Shown piece by piece: positions 26,429 to 34,298 of a stretch of 64,000 nt of DNA. Each line of letters opens with the position of its first letter. Within the stretch, counting starts at the first letter, position 1. The notes below the pieces were generated by a model. It worked only from the letters and a program-made list of their open reading frames with translations, was not told where the DNA came from and did no database searches. The stretch covers positions 7,378,001-7,442,000 of the forward strand of contig NZ_CP061281.1 of NCBI RefSeq assembly GCF_014621695.1, given 5' to 3'. Both the position numbers and the translations under genes were made by a program. Source of the stretch: Streptomyces xanthii (lineage in GTDB: Bacteria; Actinomycetota; Actinomycetes; Streptomycetales; Streptomycetaceae).

Positions 26429-26998
26429 TCAGCGGCGCAGGGCCGCCGCCCCGGCGCGGGCGAACTTCTCGTCCAGGTCGCCCGACGGGGCGCCGGCCAC
26501 GCCGATGCCTGCGATCGGGGAGCCCTTGGCCGTCACCGGGACACCGCCCGCGAGGAACAGCGTGCCCGGAATGTCCTTGAGCGTCGGCTGCTGCTGCAGA
26601 CGCCCGACCAGCACGGACGTCGGGGCGTTGAACGACACCGCCGTGTACGCCTTGCGGATGGCGGACTCGTAGGACTGCGGACCCGCGCCGTCGCCGCGCA
26701 GGGTCACCAGCGTGTTGCCGTTGCGGTCCACGACGGCGACCGAGACGCGCTGGCCCTCCGCGACGGCCGCGTCCATGGCGGCCTCGGCGGCCTTGGCGGC
26801 GGCACGGATCGTCAGATGCGTCGACTCGGTGAGGTACTTGTGCGCCACGTCGCCCGGCGTGGCCGTGGCGTGCGCCGCCGGCGCCGCGACGGCGGCCGAG
26901 GCCGCGCCCGCGCCGCCGAGCGTGACGACCGCGGCGGCGAGGAGACCGCCCGTGACGGCCCGGGCGGTACGGGCGAAGGGGCTGGCGGTGAGCTTCAT
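26429..26998 (-). CDS. secreted GlcG/HbpS-like protein
   Basis: A 189-residue member of the GlcG/HbpS (DUF336) family. A signal peptide (ARAVTGGLLAAAVVTLGGAGAASAAVAAPAA) precedes a domain with THLTIRAAAKAAEAAMDAAVAEG, VAVVDRNGNTLVTLRGDGAG, RKAYTAVSFN and LAGGVPVTAKGSPIAGIGVAGAPSGDLD. Secreted streptomycete HbpS binds haem and modulates a redox-sensing two-component system. No such kinase gene is adjacent, so the role here is open. ATG 26998 has an AGGAG site. The cytoplasmic paralogue is encoded at 13041-13469. Confidence 0.9.
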   Translation of the reverse strand: MKLTASPFARTARAVTGGLLAAAVVTLGGAGAASAAVAAPAAHATATPGDVAHKYLTESTHLTIRAAAKAAEAAMDAAVAEGQRVSVAVVDRNGNTLVTLRGDGAGPQSYESAIRKAYTAVSFNAPTSVLVGRLQQQPTLKDIPGTLFLAGGVPVTAKGSPIAGIGVAGAPSGDLDEKFARAGAAALRR

Positions 26999-27160
26999 GG
27001 TCCGGTGACTCCTGGGAGTGAGGGAACGTGCCACTGACGTGTCACCGATATGTGTCCCGAACCGGACGCCGCACAGCCTGTGCCCACGCGACGTCACCCG
27101 GCCGCCGTACGCAACCGGCACGCACCGCGGCGCGTCCCTCGTCGTACAAGATCGACACCA

Positions 27161-27184
27161 CCGCGGCGGGGAACACCGCCGCGG
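27161..27184 (+). repeat. GC-rich hairpin in the leader of the histidine phosphatase gene
   Basis: CCGCGGCGG (27161-27169) and CCGCCGCGG (27176-27184) form a 9-bp perfect stem with a 6-base loop, ending 9 bases before the ribosome binding site of the gene at 27206. It may attenuate transcription or limit translation. No known leader class is recognised. Confidence 0.4.
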
Positions 27185-27205
27185 ACAGGGAACAGGGAGG
27201 CACAC

Positions 27206-27841
27206 GTGACGCGAGGTACGGCCACGCGATACCTGTACGTGGTCCGGCACGGCCAGGCCGAGGGCGAGGGCGACGCGCCGCTGACCGAGGCGGGGCGGCG
27301 CCAGGCCACCCTGCTCGGCGAACGGCTGCGCGACGTCCCCTTCACCGCCGTCCACCACGGACCGCTCCCGCGCGCCGCGCAGACCGCCCGCCTGATCGGT
27401 GAACAGCTCGCCGCACCCGTGCCGCTCGACGCCTGCGCCGCCGCCGACGACTACGTGCCCCATCTGCCCGAGCGCGACGAACTCCCCGAGGACTGCGCCG
27501 ACTTCTTCCTCGGTCACCTCTCCGGCGTCGGCAAGGAGGAGGCCGAGGAGGGCGCCCGGCTCGCCCAGGAGGCGCTCGACCGTTTCACCGGACCCGTGAC
27601 CGAAGGCACCGAGGACCGGCACGAGCTGCTCGTGACGCACAGCTTCCTCGTCGCCTGGCTCGTACGGGACGCGCTCGACGCCCCCGCCTGGCGCTGGCTC
27701 GGACTGAATCCCGGCAACGCGGCACTGACCGTCATCCGCTACGCCCCCGGGCGCCCCGCCGGGGTCCTCGTCCTGAACGACGTCGGCCATCTCCCCGAAG
27801 AGCTGCGCTGGACGGACTTCCCCGACGTCCTGCGCGTCTGA
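27206..27841 (+). CDS. histidine phosphatase-family protein
   Basis: A 211-residue histidine phosphatase/phosphoglycerate mutase-like protein. The RHG motif with the phospho-accepting His is YVVRHGQAEGEGDAPLTEAGRRQA. Supporting Arg and the second His are in HHGPLPRAAQTARLIG and VTHSFLVAW. It hydrolyses phosphate from small molecules or proteins. The length is normal. GTG 27206 is preceded by CAGGGAGG at 27193-27200. It stands alone between divergent and convergent neighbours, so context gives no substrate. Confidence 0.92.
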   Translation: MTRGTATRYLYVVRHGQAEGEGDAPLTEAGRRQATLLGERLRDVPFTAVHHGPLPRAAQTARLIGEQLAAPVPLDACAAADDYVPHLPERDELPEDCADFFLGHLSGVGKEEAEEGARLAQEALDRFTGPVTEGTEDRHELLVTHSFLVAWLVRDALDAPAWRWLGLNPGNAALTVIRYAPGRPAGVLVLNDVGHLPEELRWTDFPDVLRV

Positions 27842-27849
27842 CGGTCAGC

Positions 27850-28668
27850 TCAGTGGGCGACGGGTTCCTCCCGCTCGCCCACGGAGTCGAGGAAGAGCAG
27901 GGCCGTGAGCAGGGCGCCGCTGGAGGCGGGGCAGATCCCGTAGCGGGTCATCTCCTCGTCCAGCGTGTCCAGGAGCCGGGCCCCCTCCGCCGAACCGGCC
28001 CCGCCCGCGGCCAGGGCCGCCGTGGCGTCCTGCTGGATCATGCGCAGCGCCAGCGGCCCCTTCTCGCGCACCACGCGCCCGTCGTCGACGGCGGCGATCA
28101 GCGCCAGCAGCGCGTCCAGCTGCGCGGTCTCCTCCGGGACGCCCCGGGCGCGGGCCGCGCGGATCGAGGTCAGAGCGTCCTCGACGACGCCGACGGCCAC
28201 CTGTTTGTCCGTGCCGGACATCGCGCGGTAGCTGTCGTGGAAGTGGCCGGACGGCTCGATCAGCTCGTCGAGCCCGAGGGCGATGCGGCAGGCCTGGCCG
28301 GGGCTCGTGGCGCCCTGCGCGTACGCCGCCGAGAGCAGGCACAGCAGCCGGGCGGCGACGTCCAGGCCGTTGAGGGACGCCACGTACGGCACCCGCTCCT
28401 GCGCGAGGCGGCACGCGGCGGCCAGCCGGTCCAGGTCGGGACCGGCGCCCGCGGCCGCGTGGAAGGCGCCGTGCAGTCCGACGCCCGCGTCGATGAGCGA
28501 AGAGAACACCGAGTTCGCGGGCAGCCGGGCCGTGCGGCAGTCCGGGAGGCCCGGCTTCGGCGTCAGGAACACCTCGCGGGTGAACGCCGCCACGGCGAGA
28601 TCCGCGACGTCGTCCGCGCGAGCGCCGAAGGGCAGACCGGTCGTACGGGGGGAAGGGGTGTCGAGCAT
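27850..28668 (-). CDS. divergent CitG/MdcB-family (triphosphoribosyl-dephospho-CoA synthase-like) protein
   Basis: A 272-residue protein resembling the CitG family, which makes the 2'-(5''-triphosphoribosyl)-3'-dephospho-CoA prosthetic group precursor from ATP and dephospho-CoA. Recognisable parts are LTPKPGLPDCRTA near residue 42 (family KPGLVD motif) and the C-terminal helix set ending LDTLDEEMTRYGICPASSGALLTALLFLD, aligned with the usual ELxxxxLSPGGSADLLA. The family HxDM segment and the PGGSAD loop are substituted, and no citrate or malonate lyase/decarboxylase genes are nearby. The true reaction is therefore unknown. ATG 28668 has an AGGAAG site. It follows the FCD-GntR and amidohydrolase genes on the same strand, beyond a hairpin. 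Confidence 0.65.
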   Translation of the reverse strand: MLDTPSPRTTGLPFGARADDVADLAVAAFTREVFLTPKPGLPDCRTARLPANSVFSSLIDAGVGLHGAFHAAAGAGPDLDRLAAACRLAQERVPYVASLNGLDVAARLLCLLSAAYAQGATSPGQACRIALGLDELIEPSGHFHDSYRAMSGTDKQVAVGVVEDALTSIRAARARGVPEETAQLDALLALIAAVDDGRVVREKGPLALRMIQQDATAALAAGGAGSAEGARLLDTLDEEMTRYGICPASSGALLTALLFLDSVGEREEPVAH

Positions 28669-28799
28669 GAGCGAGCACTTCCTGACGAGCGGCACCTTGA
28701 AGAAGCGGTCGTGCTCCCGGCGCGCTCAGGCACCGTCACGCGGCACCGGGACCCCCAGGTTCTGCCCGCCCCACCGGCGCGCGGAATCGGGACCAAGGT

Positions 28800-28840
28800 C
28801 CCGGGGTGCGGGTCCGAGTGGCCCGGACCCGCACCCCGGG
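28800..28840. terminator. 17-bp perfect hairpin between the GntR and CitG-like genes
   Basis: The left arm from 28800 and the right arm ending at 28840 pair over 17 bases without mismatch (CCGGGGTGCGGGTCCG core) around a 7-base loop. It follows the stop of the FCD-GntR gene by 28 bp, so it should terminate the amidohydrolase-GntR transcript before the CitG-like gene. No T-run is present, as is common in streptomycetes. Confidence 0.75.
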
Positions 28841-28867
28841 GACCGGCTGCCCCTCCCGCGCACCGGC

Positions 28868-29590
28868 TCACCTGGCAGGCAATACCCCCTCCAGGGCTTC
28901 CAGCGTGGGCTCCCGGCGGATGTCGATGTGCGCGTACGAGAGCGCCTCGGCCAGTTGCGCCTTGCCCGCGTACACCGCCGTGCAGATCCGCTTGTGCTCC
29001 TCGCAGTGCAGGCGGGGGCCCACATCCGTCGAGGTGAGGCGGAACAGCCAGTGCATCAGGCCGAGCGAGGGCTGCAGCGAGGCCTGCAGGAGGCGGTTGC
29101 CGGTCATGGTGATGATCTCGGCGTGGAACGCGGTGTTCGCGGCGGCGATGTCCGCCGGTGAGTTGCGCCGCGTCGCGTCCTCGGCCTCGTCCATGATCCG
29201 TTGCAGCGCGGGGTGCTCGTAGCCCTGCGCGCTGCGCTCCGCCGCCCGGCCCGCCGCGAACACCTCGAGGCTGAGCCGCAGGTCGAACAGCTCGTTCACG
29301 TCGCGCAGCGTCAGCCGGCGCACCGTGGCCCCGCGCCGCGGCGACGTCACCACGAGCCCCTCCTGCGCGAGCCGCAGCAACGCCTCGCGGACCGGGATCC
29401 GGGAGATGCCCAGCGTCTCGGAAAGTTCCCGCTCGCGCAGCCGGCCGCCCTGCGGATAGGCGCCCGAGTGGATCCCGGCCCGGATGAAGGCCTCGGCCCG
29501 GTCCACGTGGGACGCCGCGCCCGGCCCGCCCCGGCGGGGGGCGGGAGCGGCGTCCGGGGCCTCGGCGAGGGCCCCGGCGACGGCGGTCAC
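28868..29590 (-). CDS. GntR-family regulator, FCD subgroup
   Basis: A 240-residue FadR-type regulator. The N-terminal winged helix is DRAEAFIRAGIHSGAYPQGGRLRERELSETLGISRIPVREALLRLAQEGLVVTSPRRGATV. The all-helical FCD ligand domain carries metal-binding positions (N-T-A-F-HAEI, H-in-GLMHW, EEHKRI). Proteins of this group repress catabolic and uptake operons and respond to organic acids. The GTG overlaps the stop of the amidohydrolase gene (GTGA). Likely targets are the GGTATACC-type sites in the 31060-31421 divergent region. Confidence 0.93.
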   Translation of the reverse strand: MTAVAGALAEAPDAAPAPRRGGPGAASHVDRAEAFIRAGIHSGAYPQGGRLRERELSETLGISRIPVREALLRLAQEGLVVTSPRRGATVRRLTLRDVNELFDLRLSLEVFAAGRAAERSAQGYEHPALQRIMDEAEDATRRNSPADIAAANTAFHAEIITMTGNRLLQASLQPSLGLMHWLFRLTSTDVGPRLHCEEHKRICTAVYAGKAQLAEALSYAHIDIRREPTLEALEGVLPAR

Positions 29591-31059
29591 GACCGGTCCC
29601 GGAACGGCGGGAACGTCGGCGGGAACAGCGTGTCGGGGTCACGGCCGAGCAGGTCGCGCTCGGCGTACGCCGCCCGCATCGTGTCGAACAGGCGCTGAGC
29701 CTCCTTCTGGAGGCCGGCGAGGTCGACACCGGGCAGCTCGCGGTCGACCAGCACCGGCCGCCCCGCGACGACGGACTGGGTCGCCTGCCGCGCCGTGCCG
29801 TTGAGGAGGAACGTGCGGACCGGGTCGTCCAGGACGCCGTCGCGGATGTCGCCGAGGTCGAACGCGACGAGGTCGGCCTGGGCGCCGGGCTCGAGGCGGC
29901 CCAGGTCGGAGCGGCCGAGAGCGCGGGCGCCGCCGAGCGTGGCCGCCTCCACGTACTGCTCCACCGGCGCCGCGTCCAGCCGCCCGTCGACGATCTTGGC
30001 GAGGTGCACGCCGGCGTCCATGCCGCGGATCAGGTCCGGGGGGAAGGAGTCGGTGCCGAGGCAGAGGTTGACGCCGGCCTCGCGATAGGCGCGGAAGGAG
30101 TGCAGGGCCTCCCCGTAGCGCATGGACGTCTGCGGGCAGTGGATGACGGAGGCGCCGGAGCGGACGAGCGTGTCCAGGTCGCCGCGGTCCTCGCCGAACA
30201 GGGTGGGGTGGCGGTCGATGACCACGGAGTGCGGGATGAGCAGCCGGGTCTCGAACAGGCCGCTCTCCTCGATGAGTTGAAGCGGCGTCATACCGTGCCG
30301 GCGCTGGGTGATCTCGCGCTCCGTGGTGCCCTGCAGGGCGTGCAGGCGGACCAGGACGTCACGGCTGCGGGCGGTCTCCGCGGTCGCGCGCAGCAGTTCC
30401 GTGGAGAGCGTCTCGATGCGGCAGGGGAGCAGCACGCCGGTCAGCAGCGGGTCGTCCAGCTTCGCGAGGTGGTCGAGGAAGCGGACGGCGTGGGCGAGGC
30501 CGGCCCGGCCCAGTTCCTCGCGGAAGGCCACGTCGCGGCCGCCGTCGGCCGTCGCGACGTTGACCCCCGAGCGGTAGGCGGGGCCGAGGTAGCCGCGCAG
30601 CCCGATCCGGCGCGAGGTCTCGGCCATGGCGACGAGTTCGTCGTAGGGCTCGGCCCAGGAGCTGTGCACCTCGGAGGCGATCGGCATGTAGGTGGTGATG
30701 CCGTGCAGGGCGAGCTGCGCGAGGGCGTACTCGCGGACCGTGGCCCGCTCCTCGGGCGTGAAGACGTCACGGCGCCGGTGGTCGAAGTAGTCCTGGGACC
30801 ACTGGAGTCCGCGTCCGTGGTCGGGGCTGTGCCATGAGTCGATGACGAGGTGGTCGATGTCGGTGAGGGCGTCCAGGTCGATGAGACCCGGCATGACGAG
30901 GGTGTCGCCGAGGTCGCGGTCGACGTCGACCGGGCCGTCGAAGCGCGGGCCGACGTAGACGATGACGTCGTCCTCCCACACCACCTCGCCGTCCCGCAGA
31001 AGAGCGTGCCCACCGTCCTGGTGGGCGAGTACGTGACGGGCGCGCCAGCGCGTGCGCAT
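29587..31059 (-). CDS. TrzA/AtzA-type amidohydrolase with altered first metal motif
   Basis: A 490-residue amidohydrolase of the chlorohydrolase/deaminase group (TrzA, AtzA, guanine deaminase relatives), which hydrolyse C-N or C-Cl bonds on nitrogen rings. Metal or catalytic residues H240 (RLHALQG), H277 (IPHSVV), H307 (IHCPQTSMRYGEA) and D337 (LGTDS) are visible. The usual N-terminal HxH after PGLI is replaced by DLDALTDIDH (61-70), so at least one metal ligand differs. The enzyme may use another metal set or be a variant subfamily. ATG 31059 has an AGGAGG site. It is divergent from the ABC importer operon. Confidence 0.9.
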   Translation of the reverse strand: MRTRWRARHVLAHQDGGHALLRDGEVVWEDDVIVYVGPRFDGPVDVDRDLGDTLVMPGLIDLDALTDIDHLVIDSWHSPDHGRGLQWSQDYFDHRRRDVFTPEERATVREYALAQLALHGITTYMPIASEVHSSWAEPYDELVAMAETSRRIGLRGYLGPAYRSGVNVATADGGRDVAFREELGRAGLAHAVRFLDHLAKLDDPLLTGVLLPCRIETLSTELLRATAETARSRDVLVRLHALQGTTEREITQRRHGMTPLQLIEESGLFETRLLIPHSVVIDRHPTLFGEDRGDLDTLVRSGASVIHCPQTSMRYGEALHSFRAYREAGVNLCLGTDSFPPDLIRGMDAGVHLAKIVDGRLDAAPVEQYVEAATLGGARALGRSDLGRLEPGAQADLVAFDLGDIRDGVLDDPVRTFLLNGTARQATQSVVAGRPVLVDRELPGVDLAGLQKEAQRLFDTMRAAYAERDLLGRDPDTLFPPTFPPFRDRS

Positions 31060-31100
31060 GGGACCTCCTGAGGAACGTCGGAGGTCGACAGCCTAGAAAC

Positions 31101-31110
31101 TGGCATACCA
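31101..31110. promoter_or_regulatory. candidate FCD-GntR half of a dispersed operator (TGGCATACCA)
   Basis: TGGCATACCA, read on the minus strand within TTTTGGTATGCCAG, lies 42 bp upstream of the amidohydrolase start. It matches the TTGGTATACC site at 31374-31383 except for one base. FCD-GntR proteins bind short TGGT-x-ACCA palindromes, so the neighbouring regulator is the natural candidate. Confidence 0.5.
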
Positions 31111-31223
31111 AAAGGGAAGTTGTTCGGGGACTTCTCTTCCGGAGGGGTCTTCGAGGGGGTCCCCGGTCTCAAATGGTGAGGCGCCGAAAAAGAATTTCCG
31201 GCGATCGATCAAGTGTCTCGATG

Positions 31224-31247
31224 GCATTTACAGGTACCTGTAAATGC
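31224..31247. promoter_or_regulatory. 24-bp perfect palindrome in the divergent promoter region
   Basis: The half-site GCATTTACAGGT (31224-31235) is followed directly by its exact complement (31236-31247), with no spacer. It lies 165 bp upstream of the amidohydrolase start and 175 bp upstream of the permease GTG, in a gap of about 360 bp (31060-31421) that is unusually AT-rich. A 24-bp uninterrupted palindrome is unlikely by chance. It is probably a dimer-binding operator rather than a terminator, since it is far from either gene end. Confidence 0.7.
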
Positions 31248-31373
31248 GCGTCCACCTGGACTTATGCGAGTCCTACAGTCGCAGGTCGGAACGGCTGTGT
31301 GGTCCGGGTAAGGGCTCCGGCGGCACTTCGGATGTTTCGGCGTCCGACGGGGCTCTGGTGGGCGGACCGGTTC

Positions 31374-31383
31374 TTGGTATACC
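31374..31383. promoter_or_regulatory. candidate FCD-GntR operator (TTGGTATACC)
   Basis: TTGGTATACC contains the 8-bp palindrome GGTATACC (31376-31383), 39 bp upstream of the importer start, and resembles the site at 31101. With the two sites and the central palindrome, the 362-bp gap between the divergent arms appears fully regulatory. No open frame in it has coding character. Confidence 0.55.
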
Positions 31384-31421
31384 GTCCGGCCATTCCTGCC
31401 CCCGAGCACGGAGGAACCGAC

Positions 31422-32498
31422 GTGTCGGATCCGCAAGTGTCGCCTCGTCGGACGCCCCGCGCCAGCACGCCGGAGCCCGCCGACGGACAGGTGGCCACCC
31501 TGCCCCCACCCCTTGAGAAGGCCGCCGCGGCCCCGTCCGCGGAGCCGGCCGCCGCCCGGTCCCTCCTGGCCACCGCCTGGCTGCGCATCCGGCGCAGCCG
31601 CATCGCCGTCGGCGCGCTGATCGTCGTGGCCCTGATCCTGCTCTTCGCGATCCTGGCCCCGCTGCTCACGCACCTCGAGGGCCAGGACCCGTACACCTCG
31701 CTGACCGGGCCCGACTACCTCGACGAGTTCGACACCCCGGGCCTGCCGCTCGAGTACTACCGGTACCCGTCCACCGAGCACTGGCTCGGCCTCGAACCGG
31801 GCCTGGGCCGCGACATCTTCGCGCGCATGGCCTACGGAGCCCGGATCTCGCTGATCATCGCCCTGCTGTCGACCGCCGTCTCGGTCGTCCTCGGCACCGT
31901 GATCGGCGCGGCGGCCGGCTACTTCGGCGGCAAGGTCGACATGGTCATCAGCCGGATCATGGACCTCTTCCTCGCCTTCCCGCACCTGCTGCTCGTCCTG
32001 TCGCTCACCCCGATCATGCAGTCCCGCCTCGGCGGCACCGCACTGGACCAGGGCAGTCTGCTGCCGGTCGCCTCACTGGTGATCATCCTCGGCTTCTTCG
32101 GCTGGGCCTACCTCGCCCGCGTCGTGCGCGGCCAGGTGCTGTCCATCCGCGAGCAGGAGTTCGTCGAGGCCGCCCGCGCCTACGGCGCTTCGCGCCGCAG
32201 CATCATCTTCCGGCAGATCATCCCCAACGTGATGGGCGTCGTCCTCGTCTACGCGACCATGCTCATCCCCACCAACATCACCGCGGAAGCCGCCCTTTCC
32301 TTCCTCGGTGTCGGCGTCAAGGACCCCACGCCCTCGTGGGGCCAGATGCTCAACGCCGCCCAGTCCGGCAACTGGTACCTGTCCGACCCGTGGTTCCTCG
32401 CGGTCCCCGCCGGCGCCCTCGTCATCACGGTCCTGGCCTTCAACCTCCTCGGCGACGCGGTCCGCGACGCCCTGGACCCCAAGTCCTCCCGCAACTGA
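31422..32498 (+). CDS. dipeptide/oligopeptide-type ABC permease (OppC-like)
   Basis: A 358-residue permease of the peptide/nickel/opine importer family. A disordered ~60-residue cytoplasmic N-terminus is followed by the first membrane segment (IAVGALIVVALILLFAILAPLL), then five more. The permease loop EFVEAARAYGASRRSIIFRQIIPN is intact. The GTG at 31422 has a GAGGAA site. It is the first gene of a five-gene importer and amidohydrolase operon (31422-38513). Having OppC ahead of the binding protein and OppB is a less common order. The imported compound is probably not a peptide, given the amidohydrolases on both sides. Confidence 0.94.
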   Translation: MSDPQVSPRRTPRASTPEPADGQVATLPPPLEKAAAAPSAEPAAARSLLATAWLRIRRSRIAVGALIVVALILLFAILAPLLTHLEGQDPYTSLTGPDYLDEFDTPGLPLEYYRYPSTEHWLGLEPGLGRDIFARMAYGARISLIIALLSTAVSVVLGTVIGAAAGYFGGKVDMVISRIMDLFLAFPHLLLVLSLTPIMQSRLGGTALDQGSLLPVASLVIILGFFGWAYLARVVRGQVLSIREQEFVEAARAYGASRRSIIFRQIIPNVMGVVLVYATMLIPTNITAEAALSFLGVGVKDPTPSWGQMLNAAQSGNWYLSDPWFLAVPAGALVITVLAFNLLGDAVRDALDPKSSRN

Positions 32499-32544
32499 AC
32501 CCCCGCTGGAACACACCGCTCCTCACCCTCTTCAAGGAGACGCA

Positions 32545-34263
32545 GTGACTCGACGTACAGCAGCCGCGATCGCGATCGTCCTCAGCAGCGCGATGGCCCT
32601 CACCGCGTGCAGCGGCAGCAAGCCGGCCCCCGGCTCGGGCTCCCGCGCGAACGCCGACGCCTTCGACCCCGTCCAGGTCGGCAAGGGCTTCGACACCAAG
32701 GGCGGCAACGTCAACGTCCTGATGTCCGCGGACTTCCAGACCCTGGACCCGGGCAACAGCAACTACGTGCAGACCGCCAACGTCGGCCAGCTCTACTACC
32801 GCACCCTCGTCATGGCCAAGGAGACCGCCGGGCAGCCGCCCACCATGGTCCCCGACCTCGCCACCGACCTGGGCAAGGCCTCCAAGGACGGCCTCACCTG
32901 GACGTACACCCTGAAGAAGGGCCTGAAGTTCGAGGACGGCAAGCCGATCACGTCCAAGGACATCAAGTACGGCGTCGAGCGCACCTACGCCCGTGACGTC
33001 TACACCCAGGCGCCGCAGGAGCTGAACGCCGCGCTGACCGACGACACGTACAAGGGCCCCTACAAGGGCGGCGACTTCAAGGGCATCGACACCCCGGACG
33101 ACCGCACCATCGTCTTCCACCTGAAGCAGCCCTTCGCCGAGTTCCCCGCCCTGGTCTCCCGCTCCAACACGGCGCCGGTGCCCAAGTCGAAGGACACCAA
33201 GCTCGACTACACCAACCACCCGGTCTCCTCGGGCCCGTACAAGATCAAGTCGTACGAGCGCGGGCGCACCATGAAGCTGGTCCGCAACGACCAGTGGGAC
33301 GCGGCGACCGACCCCAACCGGCCCGCCCTGCCCGACACGTTCACCTTCAGCCTCTCCACGGCGCAGGCGACCATCAGCCAGCAGCTGCTCGCCGACTCCG
33401 ACCCGACGGCGATCACCCTCGACAGCCAGGGCGGCCTCCAGGCCTCCGACGCCTCGAAGCTGAACCAGCCCGACGTGAAGAAGCGCACCGCCGCCGGCCT
33501 CCTCGGCTGCACCGACGTGCTGAACCTCAACACCGAGACCATCAAGGACCCGCAGGTCCGCAAGGCCATCGCGATAGCCATCGACCGCAAGGCGATCCAG
33601 GTCCAGTACGGCGGCAACCGCTTCGGCCAGCTGACCCAGTCGTACATCAACGACGCGCAGCGCGGCTACGTCGAGCAGCACACCGCCCTCGACCCGGCCG
33701 GCAAGCCGAACCCCGAGGAGGCCAAGAAGCTCCTCAAGGGCAAGGACTTCCCGAAGAAGCTCGTGTACGGCTACGCCGACGCCACCCCGCGCTACAAGAG
33801 CATGGGCAACACGCTCCAGCAGAACCTGAAGGCCATCGGCATCGACCTCCAGCTGCGGCCCATCCCGGCGGCGAACTACTACACGATCCTCGCCGGTGAG
33901 CAGATGCCCGACATCGCGCGCAGCGGCTGGTGCGGTGGCGCCGACAGCGGTTCGGTCCGCACCACGATCGACCCCAACATCGGCCCGAGCATCGACGGCA
34001 AGACCTACGGGTTCTCCAACATCCCGCGCTACTACGACAAGAAGCTCTCCAAGGAGCTGTACGAGCTGCGCGGCGCCAACGGCACCAGCGAGGAGCTCGG
34101 CAAGAAGTGGGCCGGCCTCTTCGACAAGATCATGCAGGACTACCCGCTGGTCCCGCTGACCCGCTCCTTCACCAACAGCGTCGTCGGTTCCAAGATCCGC
34201 GGTGCGCAGGTCGGCTACTTCTTCGGCTCGATCGACCTGTCGACCGTCGGCGTCGAGAAGTGA
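32545..34263 (+). CDS. SBP family 5 substrate-binding lipoprotein
   Basis: A 572-residue extracellular solute-binding protein (DppA/OppA family). The lipoprotein signal is AAAIAIVLSSAMALTACSG, with the lipobox cysteine at about residue 22. Family marks include TLDPGNSNYVQ, LKKGLKFEDGKPITSKDIKYGVER and KAIAIAIDRKAI. GTG 32545 follows an AAGGAGA site. It binds the imported compound outside the membrane and passes it to the two permeases. The family also handles opines, nickel, heme and nitrogen heterocycles, so the ligand is open. Confidence 0.94.
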   Translation: MTRRTAAAIAIVLSSAMALTACSGSKPAPGSGSRANADAFDPVQVGKGFDTKGGNVNVLMSADFQTLDPGNSNYVQTANVGQLYYRTLVMAKETAGQPPTMVPDLATDLGKASKDGLTWTYTLKKGLKFEDGKPITSKDIKYGVERTYARDVYTQAPQELNAALTDDTYKGPYKGGDFKGIDTPDDRTIVFHLKQPFAEFPALVSRSNTAPVPKSKDTKLDYTNHPVSSGPYKIKSYERGRTMKLVRNDQWDAATDPNRPALPDTFTFSLSTAQATISQQLLADSDPTAITLDSQGGLQASDASKLNQPDVKKRTAAGLLGCTDVLNLNTETIKDPQVRKAIAIAIDRKAIQVQYGGNRFGQLTQSYINDAQRGYVEQHTALDPAGKPNPEEAKKLLKGKDFPKKLVYGYADATPRYKSMGNTLQQNLKAIGIDLQLRPIPAANYYTILAGEQMPDIARSGWCGGADSGSVRTTIDPNIGPSIDGKTYGFSNIPRYYDKKLSKELYELRGANGTSEELGKKWAGLFDKIMQDYPLVPLTRSFTNSVVGSKIRGAQVGYFFGSIDLSTVGVEK

Positions 34264-34298
34264 CGAACTGACGAACCGACGAGCGAACTGACGAGACC

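Noticed and set aside
34264..34294. CGAACTGACGA repeated twice at a 20-bp distance between two importer genes
   Set aside because: Two short copies in a 35-bp intergenic gap that includes a stop codon. It could be chance or slippage, and I see no role.
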